Shown piece by piece: positions 1 through 11,800 of a stretch of DNA of 64,000 bases; the first letter of the stretch is position 1; each line of letters starts with the position of its first letter. This DNA is from Caenorhabditis elegans. Its lineage: Eukaryota; Nematoda; Chromadorea; Rhabditida; Rhabditidae. The notes beneath the pieces were generated by a model. It saw nothing but the letters and a program-made list of their open reading frames with translations, ran no database searches and was not told the origin of the DNA. The stretch covers positions 10,850,001 through 10,914,000 of the forward strand of contig NC_003283.11 in assembly GCF_000002985.6 (NCBI RefSeq). Direction: 5' to 3'. The position numbers were made by a program, and so were the translations under genes.

Positions 1-1307
1 CTTGGTGGTCCACAACTAGGTATTGTTGTAATTAGAAAATCCAAATTAAAAGTCTTATTAGCAGGGCTGCAAAGCATACAACTACTAATGTTCCGTGGTG
101 GGCCACAGGAACGAGGTTCGTAGAAAACTGACGCGCAGAGGTAGTATACAAATTACACTTTTGCAGAAGGCCTAAAGTCATTGATCGAAACCTACTGAAT
201 TCACCGTTACGGTATTTTTGAACATTATGCGATCCCCTAACAAATGCTTATTTAGATAGAATAGAACAGAAATTAATGCAAATTTATTAAAGTTGAACTT
301 ATTTTTATCAGCGAACAATTTCGAACAAGGCAGCCGTCTTTATCAGGGATCACGAGGTGAGATCATAGACGGATTCCCTTTTTTAAACTCGCCCACCACA
401 TTTTTATTTTATAGGGCTCCACAATCTCAAAAGACTACCACAAAAACTTCATGATGGGCTACAACTACAAGGTACCAACTTCTGGTTAGGCTAATTTAGA
501 TTTAGAGTTTTGATTTTACTATTAAAACAATGTTTTCAAAACCTAAATTTAGTTAAAAATTGACAAATTAGTAACAGATAAGTTTTTAAAAAACATACAT
601 TTTCTTACCAGAGCCACGAAACTCCGGGAAACTACTACAATTGTTCCATGGTGGGCTACCTCAACCAGGTATACTTTCGATAGCTACACAGAGAACTAGT
701 ACTTTAATTATAATTAGACAACATCAATTAGTTATGATCGATCTAAAAAATTTTTGTTCGAATAAGTTTTTATCAGACGTCCACAGTATTTTGCAACTAC
801 TACACGACCCCGTTTGTGGGTTACCATCAGGTGGGATTTGAATCTAGAAATGTAGAATGTGAACGTTTTTGACAGAGCGCCACAGGGACAAGTTACGACC
901 ACAAGAGTTCCGTGGTGGAAAACTACGTCCAGGTAGATATATATAGCAATTTTGAATTTACCGAAATTTAGTCTAGTTGAAAAAAGGTTTTTTGTTGGTG
1001 AGAAACCAACTTTTTCCCAGACCAGCCCAGACTTCTACCTTGACGACAAGAGTACCGTGGTGGGCTACAACCAGGTTGGGACGAATAGATATTTTCTAAG
1101 ACTAAATCATTTTTGATAGGGCTCCTGAATCAGGAAAGAGTTCTACAAGAATCCCATGGTGGGCGACCACAACAAGGTGGGAAAGTGTTTTAAAAACATT
1201 TTTGTTACAAAATTGTATCTCAGAGCTCCGTATCCTACTACTACCACTCGCAAAACTACGACTAGAACTCCATGGTGGAGTTCTCAAATCACACGTTCGC
1301 CGTTGCG
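1..1307 (+). repeat. Tandem array of homologous mini-exons
   Basis: At least nine exons (partial 1-19, then 65-115, 415-471, 612-668, 777-830, 876-932, 1021-1074, 1120-1176 and the related 1224-1307) share the core CCRTGGTGG followed by GCYACNAC, coding P-W-W-A-T-T. Each begins with one codon base and ends with AG, so every unit can be skipped or duplicated without a frameshift. The introns between them have diverged much more than the exons. This looks like exon-plus-intron tandem duplication. Confidence 0.85.
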
Positions 1308-2449
1308 GTATTATTAGAGTTCTAGGCTTTATAGTTTGCGGATACGTTTTTGAAGTTACCAGCTTTATTATAATATTACAATAGAACTCACTTTCTATCG
1401 TCGTATAATACAAATGAATATACTAATGTATTTTTTCAGAACAACTAGCAAGCCTGACAATACATTTTGGCATCCGACCGAATCATTCGGAACAACTCGT
1501 TCCCCAGCTCCTGTGTCTACAATTGATTCTCCATTGAAGCCAGAAGTTCCAGTTATCAAACCAATGGATTTTATGGTTCGATCAAGAAGTGTTCAATTTG
1601 CAATGACTGAAAAGCCACCTTTTACAACAGTCATGAATCCAATGAAATTTTTCACAACGACAAGAACCCCAATTACTAAACCTAAGCCTTTAATACCGTA
1701 CAGTTGTACTGCAGATGTATTCTTTTTGGTAGACGTTTCTCAAGGAACTGGAGATAAAAGTCAACAGTGAGTCTTCATATTGTACCTTATTTCAATGGTT
1801 AAATTTGCAGGTACTTAGATATTGCTGCATCAGCAATCAGTTCTCTTCCAATTTCACAAGATACTGTGCGCGTCGGATTGATAAGTTATTCTGGTCCTGG
1901 AAGAACTCATGTTCGAGTTTTCTTGGATAAGCACAATGAAAAAGAAAAACTTATTGAGTAAGGGAAAATACTTCATAAGCCCGGAAAATAAATCTCCGTT
2001 TTTCAGAGAAATGTTCCTAATGGAACGCCACGGTGGAACAACTCGAACAGCCGATGCAATTCGATACGCTACCAAGATTTTTGAGGGGAAAGCTCATCCG
2101 GCAAGGAAAAATGTGAAGAAAGTATTAGTTGTATTTACTGATGGATATTCACAAGACAATCCTAAAGAGGCATCAAGAATGGCTAGAGCAAAAGGCATTC
2201 AGTTGATTGCAGTGGCGGTTAAAGATAGATTGGCACCTCCAGATACAGAACAACTAACAGAAATTGGAGGGAATGGGAGGGTAAGATTATATGCAATCTC
2301 GTAAGGTTCATATTTGTTGAAGATAATACAAATTTTGAAGAAATTTAAACTCTTTTCAAATTTAATTTTCCATTTTTCAGAGCATCTTTATCTCACCTTC
2401 CGGACGAGATCTTCGCGAAAAAATAATTGGGACGCAGTGCCAAATGTAA
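1..2449 (+). CDS. vWA-domain protein with repeated Thr-rich PWW mini-exons (5' partial)
   Basis: Exons seen: <1-19, 65-115, 415-471 (contains a stop, see findings), 612-668, 777-830, 876-932, 1021-1074, 1120-1176, 1224-1307, 1440-1766, 1811-1957, 2007-2280, 2381-2449. The mini-exons of 51-57 nt are all phase 2-2 and encode variants of TTTRVPWWATTTR. The 327-nt exon is a Ser/Thr/Pro-rich linker. A von Willebrand A domain follows: beta-1 with a MIDAS-like DVSQG (canonical DxSxS has Ser last), GGTTRT supplying the metal-site Thr, and the VVFTDG strand with the metal-site Asp. The chain ends shortly after the domain with a Cys-containing tail. In this family such domains bind protein ligands, often in extracellular matrix; location cannot be judged because the N-terminus is outside the window. 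A polyadenylation signal AATAAA lies at 2550. I do not recognise the gene by name. Exon junctions are inferred from splice consensus and phase. Confidence 0.8.
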
Positions 2450-2882
2450 TTTGTTTCATTCCTATAATTTCTCTTCCATTTAATATTTTAATTAGCAATT
2501 GAGTTCAAAAACATTAATAATAATCAATTATTGATTTTTATGCAGAACCAATAAATATTTACAATAGAGAATAACCATGTATGAAGCGTAATGGTTCAAT
2601 AGTTATCCTAACAACAGGCACAGTTCACATTCGGAAAATACACACAGGAACTGAAAAAGAGACATGGAAAAACGGACAACGGGACACTGGGATAAATCAA
2701 CTACTGAACAAAACTAAACGGGGGAAGGAGCGAGGAAAACTATAAATTGTTATGCAACCGAAGAAAAGGGCAAAAACTAGATGGAAAAAGACCCGGAAAG
2801 CGGAAGAGATTGAACTTCAAAAACATGGAAAAAAGGTTTGTGATAGTAATAATATGGAGAAAATTCCATTAAAATTAATTAA
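2450..2882. other. Tail-to-tail intergenic region
   Basis: This holds the 3' UTR of the vWA gene (AATAAA at 2550) and the 3' UTR of saeg-1 on the other strand. A short TTAA/AATT repeat sits at about 2874-2888, overlapping the saeg-1 stop. I see no further gene. Confidence 0.7.
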
Positions 2883-5800
2883 TTAATTGATGGAATGAAG
2901 GCCCGCTTGGATCAATGGATGCGTCGGTTGCACGAGTGGAGTAGAGGTCACTGGTTGGAATAGATTCTAAAATTTTCAAAATAGAATGAGCATTGCGATA
3001 AAATCAGTTAAATTTTGATTCAAGTTTTTTTTTGGAAATATTCTAAGATCCAAATTTATAATTTTCTTACGGTAGCACTGAGCAAAAAATCTTAGCCTAT
3101 TTCAGCTTATAAAGATTAGAGCTTTCCCACGAAGTTGTTCTTCTTCTTTGCTTTGTGGTTGTTCAAAGATCTCTTTAAAATATATTATTACCTGTTGCAT
3201 GGCTCTTGCCATGAGATGTTGTTGAGTAAACTGCTGCAATTGTTGTTGTGGAGTGAGTGGAGAGTTCAAGCTCATTTGATTACTCAACGAGTTCAATTGA
3301 GTTTGCAATTGTTGGTTGAGATTTAATTGCTGGGGTGTCAACTGCTGAGGAGTCAAATTGCCGATTGTTGAAGGAATTGAAATGCCCAGATGGCCATTTG
3401 CAAATGAATTCAATGGAGATGTTGCCACCGGATTCCCAACAACATTTCCTACAGCACTTGTTAGTTGAGCGGCGGCTGCTGCAGCAACTTGAGCATCGTG
3501 AGCTTTTGCTTCTTGCTCTGCACGAGCCTTCATGGCATGAGACTTCATGTGAGCATTCAGAGATTTAACTTTTTCAAAGCATTTGTCACAGAGACGGCAA
3601 TGGAAAAATCCATCAGCACTTGGCTGTGCACCTTTCTTGCTAGCAGATGCTGAAGGTGTATGATGAGCACGCGGAGCAGTTGGCTGATAATTTTTTTGAA
3701 TTCCAAAAAGATCTTTCGAAGATGGAGACAGTCCAATAATCGGCTCTTCTCTTGGTGAGGACATCATTGGTGATGTGCTAAAAATATTGTAAATAAAAGT
3801 TTTGCATTTTATATGAATGGCTCAAAACTTACAAAGCACGATCACGGAACTCCATGTGACCATTTCCAATGAATGAAGAATCAGTTGCATTTGATTCATT
3901 ATCAGAGTCTCCAGATTCGATAATTGAAATTTTCTTTGCTGGAACGACCGGCTCTTCTGATTGATTTTTCTGCAAATTGATGTCCAGCAACTGCCGTTTT
4001 CTTCTTAAATTTCTGAGTTTTCGATAATCATCTGGACAATCTTTTTTCCATGTGTAGTAAAACTGAACGCATTCTTTCACAGATTTTCCTGGGAGCTGAA
4101 AATTATGAACTTTTTACTATGTCAATTCAAAATTCGTCTACATACCTCCACTGCAACCTTATCAAAATCTTTTTCTGATTGATAAATTGCATCTTGGAAC
4201 TGATATATTTCATCTGGAGTCCAAAGGACCGAGTCATTGTACATGTATCCAAAAACACTTGAATAGTGTTCCCAATCCAAAGTGTCACTTCTCAACAAAT
4301 CCTCAACGGCTGCCTCAATATTTCCTTTGTTTTCCATGAGCAAGTGAAGGGCCAACTCCTTGTTTCTTCCTGCTCTCGGGCAAGCTTGGCTGCAAGCGAG
4401 AAGCTCGAATGCAGTTACTGAAAAAGCAAGATTTGATTATGTGTGGAAACGGGCAAGGAAACCATGTTTTAGAATAAAACTCACTTTGTTCTGGATCAAT
4501 GTCTTGCAGAATTTCAGAAGAGAAAACAATTTCATCCCGATCTTCAATTGCATCTCGTTCACTTGTGGATACTTGCCTATCACACCACTTTTTGACACGT
4601 GCTTGATAGTTTTTACCAAGATTGATATGTCTAAAATAAATCAAAATTTCTAGCTGGCTAAGAAATCAATGTTCGTTTTTGAAACTTGATTTATGTAGAT
4701 CATTGAAATAATAAATGTCAATATTAAAATTTAAATCAGATTTCAGACAAAATTTGAATCTTGGCTACTCAAATTATTATGCAAAAATTGTAACCACTCA
4801 CGGATTTGGATCACTAATCTTAGGTCCTTCTTCAATTTCATAGTAGCTATCAGACATGCACGATGCTTTTCTGATTGACTCCAATGATTCTTTTCTTTCT
4901 GTTTGCATTTTTTCATCGGCTGACGATGTTGATGCCCATGATTCTTTCCTCAATGCCTCAAGCTCATTAGCAAAATTTGTCTGATTCATCTGTTGAGCCA
5001 TGTAGAAAAATCCATTTTTTCGAGACGGACCATCACCATCTTCGCTTCTTTTCTTTCCATTCATCAGATGTTTCATATCACCATCAACACCGTTTGTACT
5101 ACAACTTGGAGCATCTGGTGACTGCTGGAAAATTTATATTATTTAATAGATTTTTTTAAATTCCAAACATACCTCAGCAACTGGCAATGATGAATTTGCT
5201 GATTTTACGATCTGGCAAAAAAGTCCAGATCCGTTACGCATTGGAGCCAGAATTGGTGGGGGTGTGTATGGCAGCTCGGTGCCCGGCACAGTGGAGATAT
5301 TGAGTGGTGTCCCACGTGGAGTACGTAGTTGACTGGAATTCGATCGGTTAAGCATTTCAAGTGATAGAAGAATGGAAGAAGGGGGTGGCGTCGGAGCAGA
5401 TTCTCCGATCGAAAAAATGAGAGCGTTATCAGTGAAAGAGCATGCAAACCAAGAAAGAGCAAACCAATGGGGGCTAGGACACAAAACGTTTCAGCGCCTG
5501 CGCTTTTTTGTGTGGGAAGAAATGGACAATAACAATATGGAAGTGACACTTTTCTGTCCTGCAGTGCTATCAGACAGTCAGGAGGAGTGGTGCGAACGAA
5601 TAGAGTGCTTAATCGTGAGAGTTTACAGACATTGAACACGGAAGTGGTAGACCCCTCTCTTCTACAAAACTAGAAAGATTACATGTTTTTTTGCAGATAC
5701 CGATGAGGTGGTTATTGGCTGCTGCAATTGCAAAAAAATTAAATGAAAATGCTTGGGAATGGAAGAAGATGAAAGACGGAGAACTCGGCGCTCGAACTTT

Positions 5801-8800
5801 GATCATTTCGGCAAAAAGGGAGAAAGACTTTGACCAAAAAAGATGAAAAAGTCGAGGAGCAGAAAGAGCACGTATGTGCATACAGAAAGATTGAGAATTT
5901 CCGGGGAAACGAGTCTATTGCTTGATCTTTTCTTCTGCTGAATGTCTGTGTCTCATAATGGGAGATGTATAACTTTCTTTTGAACATCTTTCAGAACTGT
6001 GTTCGGTTACTTTCTAGTCCGAGAGCAAAACTTGAGAGCAAAAACCTAAGGGCATATTGAGCAGAATCGGAACAAGGGAGAAGCAAAAAAAAATGGGGGA
6101 GAAGGAAGGAGAATTTATTTTTCGGTGGAAAAGGAAAGAAAAACAAAAACACAAAGTTCAACACTCTGCTGTGTTTTTCAGATCATTCCGGGAGGCGGAC
6201 AAAACACTCACTCAAAACAGACAAATGAAAAAAAGGACAGATGCCGATGTCGACACGACCACCCCGCGACTACATCTGAAACGATGTCAGATGGTTGCGG
6301 ACTAAATTTGATATTAAAGAGAGTGTGGAAATGAGATTGAATACAATTACTAAGAAGTTTTGTGATGTTTCATGTACACATGGATTTCGAAAGATTGAAA
6401 TGTCCTAGATATTAAAAATAAAATCTTGAGAGAGAAAATAAGCTACTTGAGACATGCTCATAAAAATGAAATTTCCAAATAAAAAGTTGAGGTATGGAAA
6501 AGTACTCTGAGAAGGTTTTTATGATAGAAATCTGGTTTCTTTTTTTTTTCAAATTTCTGCAATTATCCTCCACATTTGGTGAACAAATATATTTTCAGCC
6601 TTAACAATTTCCGGTACTGAAGCTCAAGTTTTAAAGAAAAATAGAATTGATATAAAATGAAACATTCAGGATTAAAAAGAGAAACCTTATGGAAAAATAA
6701 TAAAGTATGGCATTCTTGAATTCTTAGTTTTTTTTTTGTAACTTTTATTTGATAATATTTACAGAAAAAAATTATTCTAAACAGACGGGTGTTTAGATTT
6801 TTATAGCATTTCTTTTGCACATTGCACTCCCGCAAACAAAAATTGAATTTAGTGGATTCAGAAACACATATATGTGCTGCTTATGTTTATAAGCATTCAA
6901 AATCTGAATAAAAGCGTAAAAATTTGAAAATTGTATGTGAAATGCAATTTTGACCTGACTTTTTTGCTTTTATCATAAAGTCACCAAGCGGTTCTACAGC
7001 ACTGACAAAAAATGAAATCTTAACGTTGCTGGAGAAGAGGAAAATATATATTATTGGCAGTTTGCAATTGTTCAGCAACGGTGTACGCCGTCGGTCGCAG
7101 CCGCCGTCGCCGCGCCAAACCAAAAGTGCACGCAACCACTTTTCGCATTCTTTTTCGAATGCAGACAGACGAATTGTGAATAGAATGTTAACTGTGGAGG
7201 CACAGGAAGCAGGTAGTGCAAAGATTAACAGGACCGTATGAGACAATCGGAGACACTGTCTGTTTGTTGTTTCACCGAACTTGAACGGGGGAAGGTGACG
7301 AATGAAACAAAAAACGAGTGGCGGCGGAGCGCAGAGCAGACGGAGAGAGCAACTCCACGATAAGTAATCATCTGATCACATGATATGCTCTGTTGCACAC
7401 AAGAACAACATACTGGATATGAGCTCAAAAGAAGAAGAAGAAAACTGGACCACGTAAACCACAGATACCCCCCACAGTAGACGATCTAAGCATCTAGTGA
7501 AAAAGAGAAAGCACAACACGTTTTTTGTTGCGCTATCCTTCTTCCGCAGTAGAAAAGAGCCATTGGACGGAAACGGACAGAAACAGGGAGATAGAAAGGG
7601 GAGCACGGATGAAAAAAGAAAAAAAAGAGAAGATATTTTGAGCGATGTTGGTTGCTCTTCTTGGCCTATTCAGCTTGCAAAAGTGCATGAATCTTGCATT
7701 AGGACGGCAATAAAAGAAGTAAAAAGGGAACTGAAAATTTGAACCGTAATAATGAATAAGGTAGAGGAATATTTTAAATGCTGTATACAAAGATAATCAA
7801 AAATTATAATCCACATTAATTGCATTGAGCTCTACCAAGATTATATAGTTATCATACACTAATTTATTTGAGAATTGAAATCTCACCAGAAAAAGTCTAA
7901 ATCTGAAAGGAAAACTTTATCGTAGAAGGAATTAGTTTTTCATGTTTGTTGGAAAATCAAAATGATTTCCGGTCACTTCAGGTGATTGGAACATGAAAAC
8001 TGTTTGTGATTCTAAATTTTAGGTTTTGAATTTGAAATTTGCAAATGCGAATGATAAACAGTTCGGATAGTATAATATCTTTGCAAACTGGGTGGTCACG
8101 AAATGAAACTGAATATGGGAAAAAAAGTGTTTGATAGTGCAGAGTGACTTTATGTACACAAGGTCGAAGCACAAATGCGCTCCATAGAGAACCAATGGTC
8201 TCTTATTCAGTTTCCGATGGGAAAAGACGATAGAAAAGAGAAGGAGAACCCCTTTTTCCGAAATGTAGGACTGCTTGATGGTTAGTCTAGTGATCATCTG
8301 CCTTCTCCTCCTCCTATTCCCCAATTGTATCGGGTCCCCGGAACGAAGAAGACATCTGATTAGATGCAAGCAGGAGAAAGAGAATGACGAATCCGTTCGT
8401 TTCTTCCTCCCAAATAGTTTCCCATTTTCTATCACTTCTCCTAGACACCAAAAAGTTTACGAGACAAATGTTTATAGCATGGTTGGATGGAGAGACAACA
8501 GACGAGGACACGATGGGTCACGAGACACCCTTTCAATGTTTTTTCGGCGCTGCAGCAGCAGCAGCAGTCGCTCTTCTGCTAGGGGCCCTGCAAATGCACG
8601 CCCTTTCCGATATTCGTTTCCCTCAACATCTCTCCACACTCTCCAAATGCACTCCACTATTTTTAAGGATGGAGAAAAAGAAGAAGGAATGAGGAAAAAG
8701 AAGAAGCATCAGGCGACCGCCGATCGAGACAAACGGCACACACACGCACGAATTGTGAAGAAAGAGAGAGAGAGAGGGAATAAGGGACAGATACCTCCTC

Positions 8801-11800
8801 ATGATGATCAGTGAACCTGTGAACAATTTAGATGCTGGAATAAATTGGCTGACGGACAGACAGGAAATTATGTGTTCTTTCTGTTGTTTCCCTAACAAGC
8901 AACCAACCATACTACAAAAGTTGTTCGTCTAGAATTTTTGAAAAGTTGAAAAGTTTATTTAGCAGTAACTTCGTTTGCTTTAAAAACTTTTTTAAAAAAC
9001 ATCAAAGCGACACTGTTTGAAGTATTGCTTTATTAAAAAGAATGCCCTCCTACATTTAACAATTCGAAATATACGCAATATTTTCGGATAAATTTTCTAC
9101 TAGACTATAGTCATGAAAAAATTTCAAATTGAATGGAAAAAACTGATTCTACGTGCTCATAATTTTGATATCAAAAAGTGACAAAAGTGACAACTTGTTG
9201 ACATGTCTTGCCATAAAAAAAAACTATAGAAAATCTGAAAAGTCACGCTTCTTGCGTGTTTCCTCTTTTCATTATCACCAAAGTTCCCAAACAACAGACA
9301 AAAGTTCATTCGTTGTCTATCAAGCAATTTTATATATTTTTCTTTCAAATAGGTTTGGAATTTCATATAAAACAACTACACAACCAGTTTGGTATCGATG
9401 GGGTGTTGGAAACGAGGGGTCGGAAAAAAACTTGCGAATACCTTCGCATTGCTTTGCAAGAGAGAAGAAGGACAAGGAGGTGAATGATGTGATCACGTGC
9501 AAACATCACACACACAAACAGTTCGGAAGAATATGAAAGTCGAGAATGGTACGAGGAGACGGAGGACTATTTTCACATTTTGCATCGCGCGATGTCCAAA
9601 ATTTTAAATTGAGAAATTACTCCAAAGAAATTTGAACTCACCTTTTTAGTGCCATTATTGAAGCTTTTCTTGATGGAACATTGTGATGTGATTTCTTATG
9701 TAAATGTTGTTTCAAAAGTGATGTAGATGTCATAAGAAATGATGGAGATGCTATTTGTTGTGATGGATCTGTTGTTTCCATCTGAAATAATGAACTGTTT
9801 TATTTAACAATAGATATGAATAAACATAAAAACAAATTCATGTTTTTATAATCAGAAAACCTGTAAACTTTTACAAATAAAAGTGCGAAAAACCCGATAT
9901 TTTACAGTGTGATAAGGCAAACTAACAAGTGGAACAAATGTGAAAAAGAAGCAAAGAAAGTGACTATCTCTTGTTGGCGACATCATTCTACAGTACAGAG
10001 AGGTAGAAGGAGGAGAGAAAGAATATCAATTCGCAGCAGGTGATAAAGAAAAAAAAAAGTAAGTATTTTCTGCGAATTAATGTTCTTTGCCTTGTCATCT
10101 CTTTTAGAGATCACTACGTGCAGATGTGTCATATTTGAAAAAGTATTTATTGAGACAAATGAACAAAAAAACACCGAATCGCGGCACTGTCTGTATTGTT
10201 TGTTTTGTCTAATTAGGTGGTCTACGAATGAAAAAATCAGTTTGAAATCTGAAGAAAATTTGGAGAGCATACTAGATACACTTTACATTTCGAGAAATTC
10301 ATTCGAACTTTTCTCGAAAACATAATAATTACTTTGCATATAAAATCTCTTATAACGTGGGGGCTCAAACATTGTACACATAAATTATTCAGAAATTGAA
10401 AAGTTTATTGAATATTTTTGAGTTAAGTGAAGGAATCAATGTAACACTTTTTGTACACTATAACTACTACGTGGGTCTCTTATCTTTTGAATTTTTCGTA
10501 ACACAAGAATTAGAGAATATGAATGAAAGCGGAAATAAATTTTTAAACATGGTTCTTATTTTTCATACGATCTCTTTTTATTATGATTTCGAACGAAAAA
10601 AGAAAAAAGTCTGTCGAGAAAATTAAATTTATTTTATTGGAAAAACTTATATTCATAGGTCATCAGGAAAATTAGGAAAACGGAGCCAACTGTGCATGCG
10701 TCTGATTTAGTAACAAATCAAATCAGTTGGACACCTGGGGACAACACCAGTATAACTTCCTTATTGAAAAAATACGTAGATATCATTTGAAAACAACATA
10801 CCTTAATTGGCGATAGCATCTCTGATTTGACAGGTTGGCCACTTGTCACATCCATCATGTCGTGAGATGGATTGCCAAATCTGAAAAGATTAAAAGTTCG
10901 AGTATTCTAATATTTGAGGAACGTTCAATAATCATACGTGATATTTTATTCTTTTACGTTTCAGTGATCTTTAAATCTTCAAATCTCGAAGTCTGAACGT
11001 GGTCTTGAAGAGATATGAAATACATTTCAAAATAAAATGGATTCATATTGGAATTAAAAGAGCTTATTAATTGACTGCATACAAATTTAAATCTCGATTT
11101 ATTTATGGCAGATTCACATTTCAAATTTGATCATTCAAAAAAATAAGTATGTGAAACATAACGATGGTTATGAAATGAAAAAGGATTGTGTTTTGATGAA
11201 GAACACGATGAATCACAAATCGTATTGTGTTGTGTTTAAAGAGCTGCCAGTCAAATGCGGCAGCTAAAAAAAGAGAGAAAATTTATTAGAAATACAGTTT
11301 TTTTTTCGTTGAAGTAAATGCACAGTTTTATGACTGTTTGAATTGGAGCGAGAGGAGAAAAAACCTCAAGGAAATTGGAATGTAAACAGTTTTCAATTTG
11401 CTGAGTACTGCAAAAAATATTTGCAAATAAGCTAGAGTTAAGGTTAATCATATACTTCAAGGACAATTTTTCTTGAGTCTAAAATGTCAGAATGCATAAT
11501 AAAGAGGTCATAGACTATGTTGTTGCATAATTGGTGCAAGAAGCAATATAATAATGAGAAAGTACTTTTATTTTTAAATGGATTCACTTTAAATTTATCT
11601 TTCTGATTTCTCTTTTTGAAACAAATTGAAAACTATTTAAAATGGTGGAAAATTGCAAAAAAAATGATCACAAAAAAAGTATAAAAATCATTTCGCAGAC
11701 ATTACAAAAACTGTTGAATAACAACATTCGAAGTGAGATCTCAAATACTTATATACTCGTGACGAGACCCTCTTTTTCTCACCCTTCTACCACAGGAAAA

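Larger units (their letters stand above)
5333..9641. other. Large saeg-1 intron with probable internal promoter region
   Basis: A 4.3-kb intron. It has polypurine stretches on the plus strand (about 5640-6300 and 7400-7640), a GC-rich patch at about 7080-7350 (CGCCGTCG-like runs), a CAG run at 8550-8567 and a short GA run near 8764-8777. The GC-rich patches are unusual against the A+T-rich background. They lie upstream of a possible alternative saeg-1 start (5357), so they may be a promoter. A 178-codon antisense ORF at 8278-8814 is listed separately. Confidence 0.5.
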
